Origin: Gamsiella multidivaricata
Lineage: Eukaryota; Mortierellomycota; Mortierellomycetes; Mortierellales; Mortierellaceae
NCBI RefSeq assembly: GCF_025024155.1
Contig: NW_026251821.1
Location: forward strand, 28,243-92,242
DNA: 64,000 nt
Direction: 5' to 3'
Position numbers and translations under genes: made by a program. Below are positions 1 to 9,921 of the stretch, one piece after another. The notes under the pieces were generated by a model that was given only the letters and a program-made list of their open reading frames with translations, ran no database searches and was not told the origin of the DNA. Every line of letters begins with the position of its first letter. Within the stretch, counting starts at the first letter, position 1.

Positions 1-686
1 GCAAGGGATCTGGCCCAGAGTATTTTTACGTCGCTGCACCTCATAATTACGATTATTTTATGCCCTCGACATTCCACCCGCCATAGAACCCCCAACGCAA
101 CTGAACGAAAAGAGGAAGAGAGCAAAAAGAGAAGAAGAGTAGAGAGGAGACAGAATAAGCATCGGATCATCGAAGGGTCCGCATGTTGTCAATCGGTGAT
201 GTGATATATTGTTACCATAGCACGCTCCATTGCATCCATAGTGTTAATGGTATCGATGGCACAGATATGCGAGCGCGTTGGTCTACTCTGCCACATTATT
301 CATATCATCTACACGATATCGGACTGGATTCAACTAAGGAAAGATGATACAGGCGGTTGGTCGGGCTGGTTGGATGCGTCGCATGGAAAAGCATGGCAAA
401 CGAGAAAGCCAACACACGACTTCAGGGATTGCAGACTACATATACAGACTAACTGATCCTTTTTTCACACTCTTTTTTCTTTTCTTTCTTTCCTTTCTTT
501 CCTTCCTTTCCTTTCTTTCCCTCTTTCTGAACGTCCTCCTCCTCCTCTCGTCGCGGCTTTCTTGGTTCACAGGCACAGGCACAGGCACAGGCACAAAGCA
601 CACACGTCTTTGACTCTCTCCTTTCTCTTCACACCCGCGTCCCAGGTAAAAAAAAAAAAAAAAAAAATGCAAGCCATTCCAATCCT
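1..686. other. Gene-free upstream stretch with low-complexity tracts
   Basis: I see no convincing coding region here. The stretch holds a long C/T tract at about 460-560 with many TTTC/CTTT units, a short tandem array of a hexamer related to ACAGGC at about 570-595, and a run of about 20 A at 648-667 immediately before the next candidate gene. The short open frames come from these low-complexity tracts. It probably acts as promoter and 5' leader of the small gene that follows. Confidence 0.5.
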
Positions 687-1171
687 ATGTCTACTGCTGC
701 TCTTGCACAACACGCGGCAGCCTTCTTTAACAGTGCCACACAACGGTTACAGGAATTAATACTCTCCATTCACTCGACGCCCTACCATTTGCCACCTTTG
801 CATGCTTCCCGCTTACCTTCCTTCTCTCCGTGCCTGTCTTTTTGCCACAGTTTTATTTTACATGCCGACGTTGTATCGAATCATCAAATTCAATTGCAGA
901 CTAGCCCTGACCTGTGCACAGGTTACACTGAAGACGGATGATACGAATGTTGCGATTGACAGATTGGATGGGATGCAATGGGTGAAAGTGAAACGTGATC
1001 AATCTACTTTTCTTATTTTATTTTATTTCCCGACTCTGTTCCCATTGGATCATTCCTATTCTTTTTTTATACGAACTCTCTCTTTTTCCACTGCTTGCAG
1101 TGTGCGGGGAAAGGGAAGCGGAGGTCATCCATTCTGCTTCAACTGGGCCTGAGAAACTGAGGCGATCATGA
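687..1171 (+). CDS. Candidate small spliced gene, 74-residue protein of unknown function
   Basis: A three-exon model closes exactly in frame: exons 687-745, 900-994 and 1101-1171, with stop TGA at 1169-1171 (225 nt). The acceptors are good (pyrimidine tract plus TTGCAG at 899 and CTTGCAG at 1100); the donors (GTTACA at 746, GTGATC at 995) are weak. The predicted protein starts MSTAALAQHAAAFF, is mostly polar and helical in character, and ends EKLRRS. It has no membrane segment and no motif I recognise. It lies 640 bp upstream of the casein kinase gene on the same strand. Chance assembly of a short model is possible; transcript evidence would settle it. Confidence 0.38.
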
Positions 1172-1810
1172 CAAGTGCATCCCATAAGCAACTGCACAGC
1201 ATACTGTGAATGTCGCTGATGACCTTTGCACACTTTCACTCTTTCACGCTTACACACACATATGGCATTGGAGATGCAGCAGATGCAGTCGTATTGGAGG
1301 TGTGAGAGTTGGGGTGATCTGGTGTTGAAAGTGATGGCTCCTTTCTTTCATCCTTCCATCCATCGTCTTCGTCTTTTTATCGCTCTTCTTTCTTTCTTTC
1401 TTTCTTTTTCTCTCTTTCTTCTCCATCGACTCGCCATCGGCATCTCTCTATTTCCCATCTTCTAATCTCACTTATTCGCTCACCTCCTACCATACCTCCA
1501 TCTTTCACTCATTTGAAATCCTGCCCACGAACACTTCCCTCCCTCCCTCGTTCACTCACTCACTCGTAACCCGTCCCCCATCTGCTTCGCTGGAGCAGTA
1601 TCCTACCGCTGACCCTCGCTTCATCATCAATATATCAGTAATCAGCGGTGTAAGAAAACCAGCCAATTGGACCATATTCGCTCTATTGAGCATCTAAACG
1701 CAACAGAGTCCTACTCACTTAAGGACCACACTTGCACTGATATTCGACCCCGACCCTAATGGATTTCGACTCTTCCCTATTTCTCTTTCTCTGTCTCTCG
1801 CTACAATAGC
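1172..1810 (+). promoter_or_regulatory. Upstream region of the casein kinase I gene
   Basis: There is no coding signal. The region is rich in CT and TTTC stretches (about 1340-1420 and 1480-1570), as is common before fungal start codons. It contains short TCACT repeats at about 1505-1565. I could not pick a TATA box with confidence. Confidence 0.4.
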
Positions 1811-4266
1811 ATGAGTAGCAGTTCGCACAGCACTCATTCCTCCTCCAACGTTGTTGGTGTCCACTACAGAGTTGGCAAGAAGATCGGCGAGGGAAGTTTT
1901 GGAATCATCTATGAAGGCAAGTTCATCCTTTTTTATTTTTGCGTCGTCATTGCACGACGGTGGAATCAATGTGGAATCCCTTCGCATTGGAATAATGTTT
2001 TGTTCTATTCTGTAGACTAACGTGCCCGCTTTCTTATACTTTCAGGCACCAATCTGTTGAACAACCAGCAGGTTGCTATCAAGTTTGAGCCGAGGAAGAG
2101 TGATGCCCCCCAACTGCGCGATGAGTACAGGACATACAAGATCTTGGCAGGCTCAAGTAAGTTACGCAATTATTTGCCCCCTTCCCATCTTTTTTTTTTC
2201 CCAAGTACAACTGAAATATCATGACGAAGAGCATGACGACGGGCAGGTTGCCGGGTAGTGGCAAATAAAAAGGATCATCGAGCGCGGTAAAGCGATCATG
2301 GGACCCTTTCTCTCCCACTCTTTTTTCATATGGGTGTAACTGACGCAGAAGACTGAGGGCACAAGACGGCAAAGGCGGTTTGAAAAATATACAGACAAAG
2401 AGGGGCAGGCAGGCGACCTGCGCCTTTTTTTTGTACTTCCCGGCTGACATGCTGACATGCGGGTACATGATACATCATTGGGTGTTGCGCATCCGTCCGA
2501 GCTGGGGATTTACCGCCGTTGACAAAGAGAGCAGGAAAGACGAAGAGTGGGGGGATATCTTCGTCCTCCGCTACATTGCCGCTCATTTGCTTGGTCTCGT
2601 TCGCGTGTTGCGTGCTGCGATAGGCGATGATATCGTTGGGCGAATGATGGCAAGAGGCTAACCTGTGTAACCCGCTGCATCATTGTTTTTACCCTTCTTC
2701 TGGAATAGCCGGTATTCCAAATGCATTCTACTTTGGCCAGGAAGGCCTGCACAACATTCTCTGCATCGATCTGCTGGGACCATCTCTCGAGGACCTCTTT
2801 GATATGTGCGGCCGCAAGTTCACTATCAAGACCGTCGTCATGGTTGCCAAGCAAATGGTATGAGACAATGCTTGTTCAGTTGGAAACCTTGTACCTGTAT
2901 TTGAGTGCAGAGTCGATTAACCTGTCACAAACATACTTCACATGTGTATTTTGCATTGTTAGTTGTCTCGGGTTCAAACGATTCACGAGAAGAACCTGAT
3001 TTACCGCGATATCAAGCCAGACAACTTCTTGGTCGGAAAGCCTCACAGCAAACATGCCAACCTTGTCCATGTTGTTGACTTTGGCATGGCCAAACAATAC
3101 CGCGACCCCAAGACGAAACAGCATATTCCGTACCGCGAGCGCAAGTCCCTCAGTGGAACCGCCCGCTACATGAGCATTAATACCCACTTGGGTCGAGGTA
3201 TGGCTTTCTATCAATTACCGTGCGACATGCGACGTGCGACCAAAACAAGAGATTGTTAATGACTGAGTGCTTTCGCTCTTTGTTTGCAATCTGATAGAGC
3301 AATCCCGACGCGACGATTTGGAGGCAATGGGCCACGTTTTTATGTACTTTTTGCGTGGCGGTTTGCCATGGCAGGGTCTCAAGGCTGCGACAAACAAGCA
3401 GAAATACGAAAAGATTGGCGAGAAGAAGCAGTCGACACCGATCAAAGAGCTTTGCGAAGGATTCCCAGGTATGCATCTTGCCAATCTCGGTGTTTCTCCT
3501 GAGCAGTCATTCCTCTTTGCGCACATCCTGTCTAACACCTTTTAACGCTTTCTTTGCTGTGTTATACCGCGTTTTATAGAAGAGTTTGGTATCTACTTGA
3601 ACTATGTCCGCAAGCTGTCATTCGAGGAAACGCCCGACTATGACTTCTTGCGAGACCTGTTCACAAAGGCGCTGAAGAGCATTGGCGAGGTTGAGGATGG
3701 TGTCTATGACTGGATGCTCCTCAACAACGGCAAGGGCTGGGAGGCGGAGTTGGACGTAAGTCGTTGAGGGTTTCTCAAGACCCAAGTTTAGTTGTTGTTG
3801 CCTTGTGGACGAGAACGTAACTAACTAATTTTTTTTGGTGTTTCTGCTGCGATAGTATTCCTTGAACAACCCTCTGCATGGACACCACCACGCCTCGGAC
3901 GCCCGCCACCTCACATCACGCGATCCTCATTCGCAGTCGCAGAGACAGCTTCAGCAGCAACAGCAGCAACAACTGCAGAACGGAACCAAGGGCCCTCAAC
4001 AGCCATCGGCGCTCGTGCACAGTAACTCGAAACTGAAGCACAAGCAGAGCACTTCTCGGGCAGCGATGGCAGCAGGCTCCGGTGCGGCGGGCGCAGGAGC
4101 CGTTGCGGGTGGCGATGCTGTAGAGCAGGATCTGTTGCGTGAACAAGGATACAGCCGGGCTGCACCGACCGGTCAACAGCAGGACGGACAGAACGGCGGC
4201 GATGGCAGCCAGAAGAAAAAAGGCTTCTGGAACAAGCTTGTCGGCGTCATTACCTGCAGTACGTAA
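1811..4266 (+). CDS. Casein kinase I, Yck1/Yck2 (CK1-gamma-like) type
   Basis: Ser/Thr protein kinase of the CK1 family, 452 residues. Exons: 1811-1916, 2046-2156, 2709-2857, 2963-3197, 3298-3468, 3580-3755 and 3856-4266. Visible motifs are the glycine loop GEGSFG (about residue 25), catalytic loop YRDIKPDN (about 137), DFGMAK (about 164) and the CK1-specific stretch [14 protein letters not shown]. The tail is Gln-rich and Ala/Gly-rich and ends in a basic patch, [11 protein letters not shown], followed by a single Cys near the end. Yeast Yck1/2 are palmitoylated at a C-terminal Cys pair, so plasma-membrane anchoring is inferred. The first intron is GC-AG (donor GCAAGT at 1917) and the second is long (552 bp). 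A GTACGT donor-like site at 4259-4264 overlaps the stop, so a spliced alternative C-terminus is possible. Family assignment is very secure. Confidence 0.93.
1917..2045 (+). other. GC-AG intron in the casein kinase gene
   Basis: The exon 1 boundary reads GAAG followed by GCAAGT, the consensus of a GC donor, and the acceptor is TTTCAG at 2040-2045. Only this junction keeps the conserved kinase reading (YEG then TNLLNN) in frame. No GT donor nearby would do so. Confidence 0.85.
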
Positions 4267-5235
4267 CAAGTCTTTTTCATCATGCACTATCTTGTTGGTC
4301 TCTCTTTTATCTTTCCTAGACATTTTTTTTCTTCTTTGATTCTCCTGCTTCTTCCTTTCATTTTCTTTCGTCCTTTTGTTCTTTGTGGGTGTTTTTGCTG
4401 CGCGGCCATTGTGTGTGGTTCTCTGTATTTACGCCCGATTACTTCTTCATAAAATATTTGATGACGCTTCCTAGGTTAAGCAGCGTCTCTGCCTCCCTTT
4501 TCTTCTCTCGACTTCGCTACTCATTCGTTCGCGCACTTGTTGAAAACCCATATTGAGAAAAACAAAGAGGCGTATCGAAAAAAAAGAAGTGACGAAGAAA
4601 AGAGTGTTTCGAAATGCAAGAACGCCTGCGGACCGCCAACATGCCATGACGGACCGAAAATACAACCCCCCCCCCCCCCCCCCCACCTACCTTAGATAAT
4701 AATATTCCTCCTCCCATCCCCTTATCCTCGCATCCTCTTCTCCGTTTCTTTTCTTACATATCTACATCTATCTAATACAACATAATTGTTTTTACCCTCT
4801 TTGAAAGTTGCGTGCGCGCGTGTGTGTGTACCTGAGCTGATAGTAATGAATGAGCTGCTGACTTTGCGTACTTTTTTTTTTTTTTTTTTTTTTCTAAACT
4901 TGTAGACCATCCTACGACGACGGACTAAAGATCACAGCACAATGAACTCAATAAGCAACAACCCCATCTGCAAACCACACAGTTTCTCTCTCCTCTCGTT
5001 TAATATTAGCCTCTTCCTTCGATTCGCTTTTTCATCTTATCATCCTTATCGTGAACCCTCTCCTCCCCTCCCCTCCTCCCACCCCCTGGACGTTTCTTTT
5101 GGAAATGATGATAACATTGTAGACCTATTGCCTGGCCCTATTGGAACTTAAATAAAATTATACTCGAACATTTCGCTACCTACTTATGTGTTCCTTTGTT
5201 TTATGTGAATGTACAGTATGGCTTTATTTTGAGAC

Positions 5236-5296
<61 letters not shown>

Positions 5297-5357
5297 TGTA
5301 TATTTTCGATATAGGATAAAGGACCAGGTTGTCAGGATCAAGGCCAAGATCCAGGTT
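4267..5357. other. Convergent 3' region between casein kinase and CLN3 genes
   Basis: No gene is seen. The stretch includes 19 consecutive C at 4666-4684, about 23 T near 4871-4893, a plus-strand AATAAA at 5151-5156 and a minus-strand AATAAA at 5223-5228. The two poly(A) signals of the convergent genes therefore lie within about 80 bp of each other. A long GA microsatellite sits between the minus-strand signal and the CLN3 stop codon. Confidence 0.55.
5240..5293. repeat. (GA)n microsatellite, about 27 units
   Basis: An essentially uninterrupted GA dinucleotide repeat, read directly. It lies between the CLN3 stop codon (5358) and its likely poly(A) signal, so it would be transcribed as (CU)n in that 3' UTR. 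Confidence 0.97.
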
Positions 5358-8300
5358 CTAATCTGCCATAGCCAAACAAAGCTCAATTCCCCTCTCCACG
5401 ACCTGGAAACGACACAACGCGGGCTCGATCCACAGACTCGCCAGCCCGGCAATCATGATGCCCAGCCCATCCGCGACTCCCACAACGCCCAACGCGAATT
5501 CCTTCCCCTTAGGATCATGTTCAAGATACTTAGAAATCTCAATATAAGTATGAACATAGGTCGCTCCGCCCAATAGACCTTCCCAAAGGATCAGGATAAA
5601 AATCAAGTAGATGCTTGGGATGGGCGCGGGGGTGGTCGCAGTGGTGAAGATGGCCTGGGCCGTGGCCACGAGGAGGGTTACGAGCTGCAGGGCCGAGGGA
5701 ATCCAAAGACGGGGAATCGAGACCAGAGAGGCGGAAGATCTACTGATAAATACTCCTAACTGTTCACGTAAGAGAAGCAAGCAAGGCCCAGTATGCGGAC
5801 GAAAATATAGAGGCGAGTAAGAACGTTGGTCAGTGAGATCGTTGGATCGCTTGATTATTATAAAAAAAGAAGTTTGAGAACTCCGTATATACCTGGTATA
5901 TTGCAGAATAGGTTACGTAGTGCTATGAATAACAAGAGGAACGTTCATAAGGACAGCATTAGAATTCGTTCGCTCTATCAATCAGTCAGAAGCATGTCCA
6001 TGAAGAAATCAATCAATCGATCCATGACTTACATCGCGTAGATGGGTAAAGGGCGTTTTCTCCAGCGGGAATAATATAACCGGTAATACACCCTGGTTCA
6101 TGGTATATTCACTTTTCATAGAACAGAAACCCCCCACAGAACGAACGTCAGTTAACCAGCTTCAAAAGCTCTTCACTCTACCTCTCGACACAATCCAAAC
6201 AGGGAAGGTTTGTATGTCCAACTTACGCGACATAGACTAGAAATAACGGCACCATATATGGCATCAATAACGACTTGGCCATGGCCAATTTCTCCTCCAA
6301 GGTCATCGCATCGTTCGGCTGAGACTTGTAAACTCGTCTTATATTTGATGTCGCATCCGAAACCTCTGCCTCTGTGAACGGAGGCACAAAACTCGGGTCA
6401 TCTGGATCCGTCGCCGCAAGAAGCGTATTGATCGACGTCGGCTCCGCCTGAGACTGTGGTGACGGTCCCCAGTGCACAGTATCCCAAGGCGCCAGCGGCA
6501 ACGCCGCCGGTGCCAGTGCTGTCGTTGTTGGTGGCGTTTGATTAATCGGTGGTTCCATCGTCACAGAGATCGCTGAACTGTCTTGTAACGACGGAAGCGA
6601 AGGCGACAATGCTGAAGCCGATCGAAGAAGCATCGGGCTATCGGCTCTAGTGCTTCCTTCCTGTAATTGGCCATGGCCCTTGCTCGTAGACACAGCCGAG
6701 GGAAGTGACTCTGAATGATGTCGACGATGTACGCCTATGGGTGAGGCGAGTTGCTCCTCCTCCAGATCCTGATTGCTACTATAAATCTGACTCGAGGACG
6801 AAACGGGTCGATATCCTGCAGCATGGTGTCGAGAACTCTGCGTTGATGGATCCGTTAGGATGATGAAATAAGATATCATCATCATAACCGGGAATAACTA
6901 TTCGGGGGGGGGGGGGGGGGGGGTTTTCAAAGCAAAATTAATATCAGTTACAATCATGCTTTCATTTCAAGCCAGTTAAGACTCCTTTCTTCCCTTGATA
7001 TAAGTGATCCGTTCATTTCAATGTAAACGTACAGCGACAACGCCCAGAGTTCGAGGGATGGACAGCCCAAACCAAGAAGTCAGCGCCAGAAATAATAATG
7101 CGCCCAGTAATCCTGCTCCTCCTGTTCCGCTGGACCAAGCCGAGACCATCCGCAGGGGATAGAAGGAGCTCAGCATCAGGAAGGTTAGTTCTCCAAGTCC
7201 TGAACTCAATGAGGCCATCATCACGCCCACGAGTCGCACCGAGATTGTTTCAGCCAATGCAATCAACTATTGCAAGGATAATTAGAGAGCATCGTTAGAA
7301 AAAATAACCAACAATAGGCAGACATCATGAAGTCGTGAAGTACATCAAGGACGTACAATAACTGCACTGAACGAGAGCGAGGCGCAAAATATGACTCGAA
7401 CGGGATACGGGACTCTGTGGATAAAATAAGGCGCTGTCATCTTGATGAGCAGCGATGGAGTGATATCCGCCAATAGCACCAGACCCTAAAATGTTGCGAA
7501 AAGACAAATACCGAGAAAAATGGCAATGGGTAAGAGCAGTTAACCATTTTAGTTGTATTCGCCATCTCATCTACGAATCCTATGGTAGATCCGGCCCTCC
7601 TTTTCCGAATGCTGTCTACCCTCCAATGATTTTCCAGTAGACCTCTGCGCCCTTTGAGTCCTTAAATGATGACCATGCTCCGATGGTCCTTGAGCAGATC
7701 CTGCATCCGTCAAATATTGTCTAAGATGCAATATTTTTTGATGTTGTTGGTGTTCCAATGCTCTTTAAAAACGCTTCTGTTCCTTTCGAGTAACATCCAC
7801 TGCCCATTGCTCCTTCAAATATAGATGCCGCGTCCAGATGTCCCAGCTACTCCCGCTTGCAAAACAACAAGAAAACGATTTGCATTTACGTCATCGAGTC
7901 TTGGTGGCATCGTACCTTTGGGATTTCGGCGCCGACGAGATCTACAGCCGCAGAAAGAATCACAACATAGATGAGATTGTTTATGCTAGATCAGGACAGA
8001 GCGGAAGAAAGTAAAGAAAAAAAAGGGGAGCAGTTTGAGTCCAGTTGAGTTCGTGGGCTCTAGTTCAGGCGCAGCCGTTGTGACGAGGTGCCTAAGTTTC
8101 CAATTCGGTTATTACCATCCTATTAGTGAACATGGGAATAAGAAGGAGCTGATGAGTCAAAGAGTCCTTGAGCAGAGCATTGATGTAAGAGCAACGAAGG
8201 CAACGGGTTCAAGTGTACCAAAGATAAAAAAGGCTACCCAGTCTCGATCGATGCGTCCTTCGAGTAAATGCGAGTTACTTTTCCGAGAGTACGGCAGGTC

Positions 8301-8537
8301 TAGTTTTTATATGTAGCGTGCCAGAAAACGTAAAAGAGGTCTCTGTGTTAGATAGCATCAGAGCCTTGATATAAAGCAGAGGAAGATACTGTAAGGGGAT
8401 CTCTGTGGATAGAGAGCGAAGGTACCATTCTGATCGGATTCTGAGAGATATTCGTAACGGTCGGTTCGAAGGGTAGGGTTGTTGACCGTATTAGCATCCG
8501 ACTGCCGACGTTTGAACCAGCTAAGCAGAGCCGACAT
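5358..8537 (-). CDS. CLN3/battenin homologue (Btn1/Yhc3 family), multipass membrane protein
   Basis: Lysosomal/vacuolar membrane protein of the battenin family, linked in yeast to vacuolar pH and amino-acid homeostasis. Minus-strand exons read as 8426-8537 (or down to 8400), 8219-8299, 7916-7985, 7357-7485, 7033-7266, 6227-6897, 6033-6111, 5893-5922 and 5358-5759. Diagnostic blocks: NNLIYVVILSAAVDLVG, GLVLLADITPSLLIKMTAP, SSGLGELTF, WSSGTGGAGLLGAL, PLFLVYVAEYTMNQGV, LGVFISRSS and EGLLGGATYVHT. The 6227-6897 exon adds a long Ser/Pro-rich hydrophilic loop typical of fungal members. The start at 8537 gives MSALLSWF. The junction between exons 8219-8299 and 7916-7985 is one nucleotide out of frame with canonical sites, so the extreme N-terminus is uncertain. 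The rest of the model closes cleanly. Confidence 0.88.
6904..6923. repeat. 20-bp poly-G run in a CLN3 intron
   Basis: Twenty consecutive G on the plus strand. In the transcribed minus strand this is a C20 tract directly before the acceptor at 6898-6900, so it stands in the polypyrimidine position of that intron. Confidence 0.97.
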
Positions 8538-9921
8538 AGGTGGGGAGGTGCAATAGGAAATAAAGAAATGGCCAAGGGTATATGTGATCCGAATGAAGCT
8601 AATGAGAGAAGGAAGGAGGGGAGGAATGGATGGGGTGAAGAGGTGGATCTGATGGAACAAAGAGCAATGGTTGCATGCGATCACAACAGGAAGGAGGGAA
8701 CAGAAACAACCGCAACACCGACGATATCATCATCATCAAGGACCCTGTCTGTGCCTTTTTGCTCGCATGAATTTCCGAGAGTCTCCCTCATTCCCCACAC
8801 GAGAAGCCCCCTACTGGACTTGTCTCGTGAGGTCCTTCAACCCTGGTTGCCGCCAATTCCCGTGTTTCTTCAATTGCACGCGAATTTTGCTGTTTCAGAT
8901 TCAGAAACCAAAATCTGGGGCCATCCAGCGCGTTCATCACTTATGCTGCAGCCTGTCCTGTTGTATGGGTCTATTTCCTGCAGTCCTCTGGAATTGAATC
9001 TGAATTGGATCTCCACATATGGATAGAGAGCACGAGCCATCTGCAGCTTCTTTGTCTGACCCATGCGAAGCAGCACGTTGCCAGCAGGGTATTTCGCGTC
9101 TCTCCTTTGAGGCTGTACCTGTACCCGGTCATCACTGCCGCCAACAACGGCTGCGCTTCCTTTAAAAAGGGAGGGAAGAGTCGACGAAAGAATGACGGGC
9201 TGTCCGAATAATAGGGGCTAACAGCAGTGGCGATGCTTGCGCTTGTAAGACTACAGGCATGCACCAGCAAGTAGGGGTATGTTTGTAACAGGTAATAGGG
9301 GGAAGTATCATCGGTATGCCGCGTTCTCTTCAAAAGGTCACCGTTGGTGGTCATGGGAGAGCTCAGCTGTCTCCTTTTTTCAATGCTCATAAAAATACAA
9401 CTTTCTCCACATACACTCTTTAAGTAGACATGGTGTGATACGCCAATGCCATCTACATATACCATGCCATACTATGCGGTGTAATGATATGCCATGCGTG
9501 CCTTTGACCCTTTTTTTGTTGTTGTTGTCATTGTCACTCTATTTTCCTTTATGTCAGCAGCACACTGGCCACCCACCACTAGGCCACCACTTGGCAGCCA
9601 CGCCCTTTCTTTGACCCCTGAGAACGGCGGTGGGGTTTGATTGTTTCTTCATCGACCTGTCAGTTCGCTTTTTACTTTTCACCTTCTCCACTTCCATTCC
9701 TATCTTATCCAATTATTCATTCATCCTCTCCACCCTGTTCGTCTTGTAGTCGTCTTTCATGATCTAGCACTGTCTTCACACACCCATCGACACCTTTTCT
9801 TCCACTTTTTAGATGTCCATAGAGCACTTCACAACACCCTCATTATCCTAATACCCTGTACATATCCTGCAACGCAGCATTCAACCCTCTTTCTTTCTAA
9901 TATACACTTCGCTATCCTCTA
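8538..9921. promoter_or_regulatory. Shared divergent promoter region of CLN3 and STRA6-like genes
   Basis: This 1.4-kb stretch separates two divergently transcribed genes. Open frames on both strands around 8570-9465 lack any family resemblance and any splice-supported extension, so I treat them as chance. The last 300 bp before 9922 are strongly pyrimidine-rich, as expected of a fungal 5' leader. Confidence 0.45.

Noticed and set aside
570..595. Short ACAGGC-type tandem array as a CRISPR-like or regulatory repeat
   Set aside because: Only about four perfect hexamers without spacers; an ordinary short tandem repeat.
5196..5452. Arg-Glu or Leu-Ser repeat proteins over the GA tract
   Set aside because: Products of the (GA)n microsatellite, not genes.
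7567..7758. Open frame between the CLN3 exons encoding AEIPK and GLVLLADI
   Set aside because: The flanking exons join directly in phase 0 and match the CLN3 family without an insertion, so this is intron.
8971..9465. 164-codon minus-strand open frame in the CLN3/STRA6-like divergent spacer
   Set aside because: No family resemblance, overlapping open frames of similar length on the other strand, and no splice-supported extension. Composition looks like chance.
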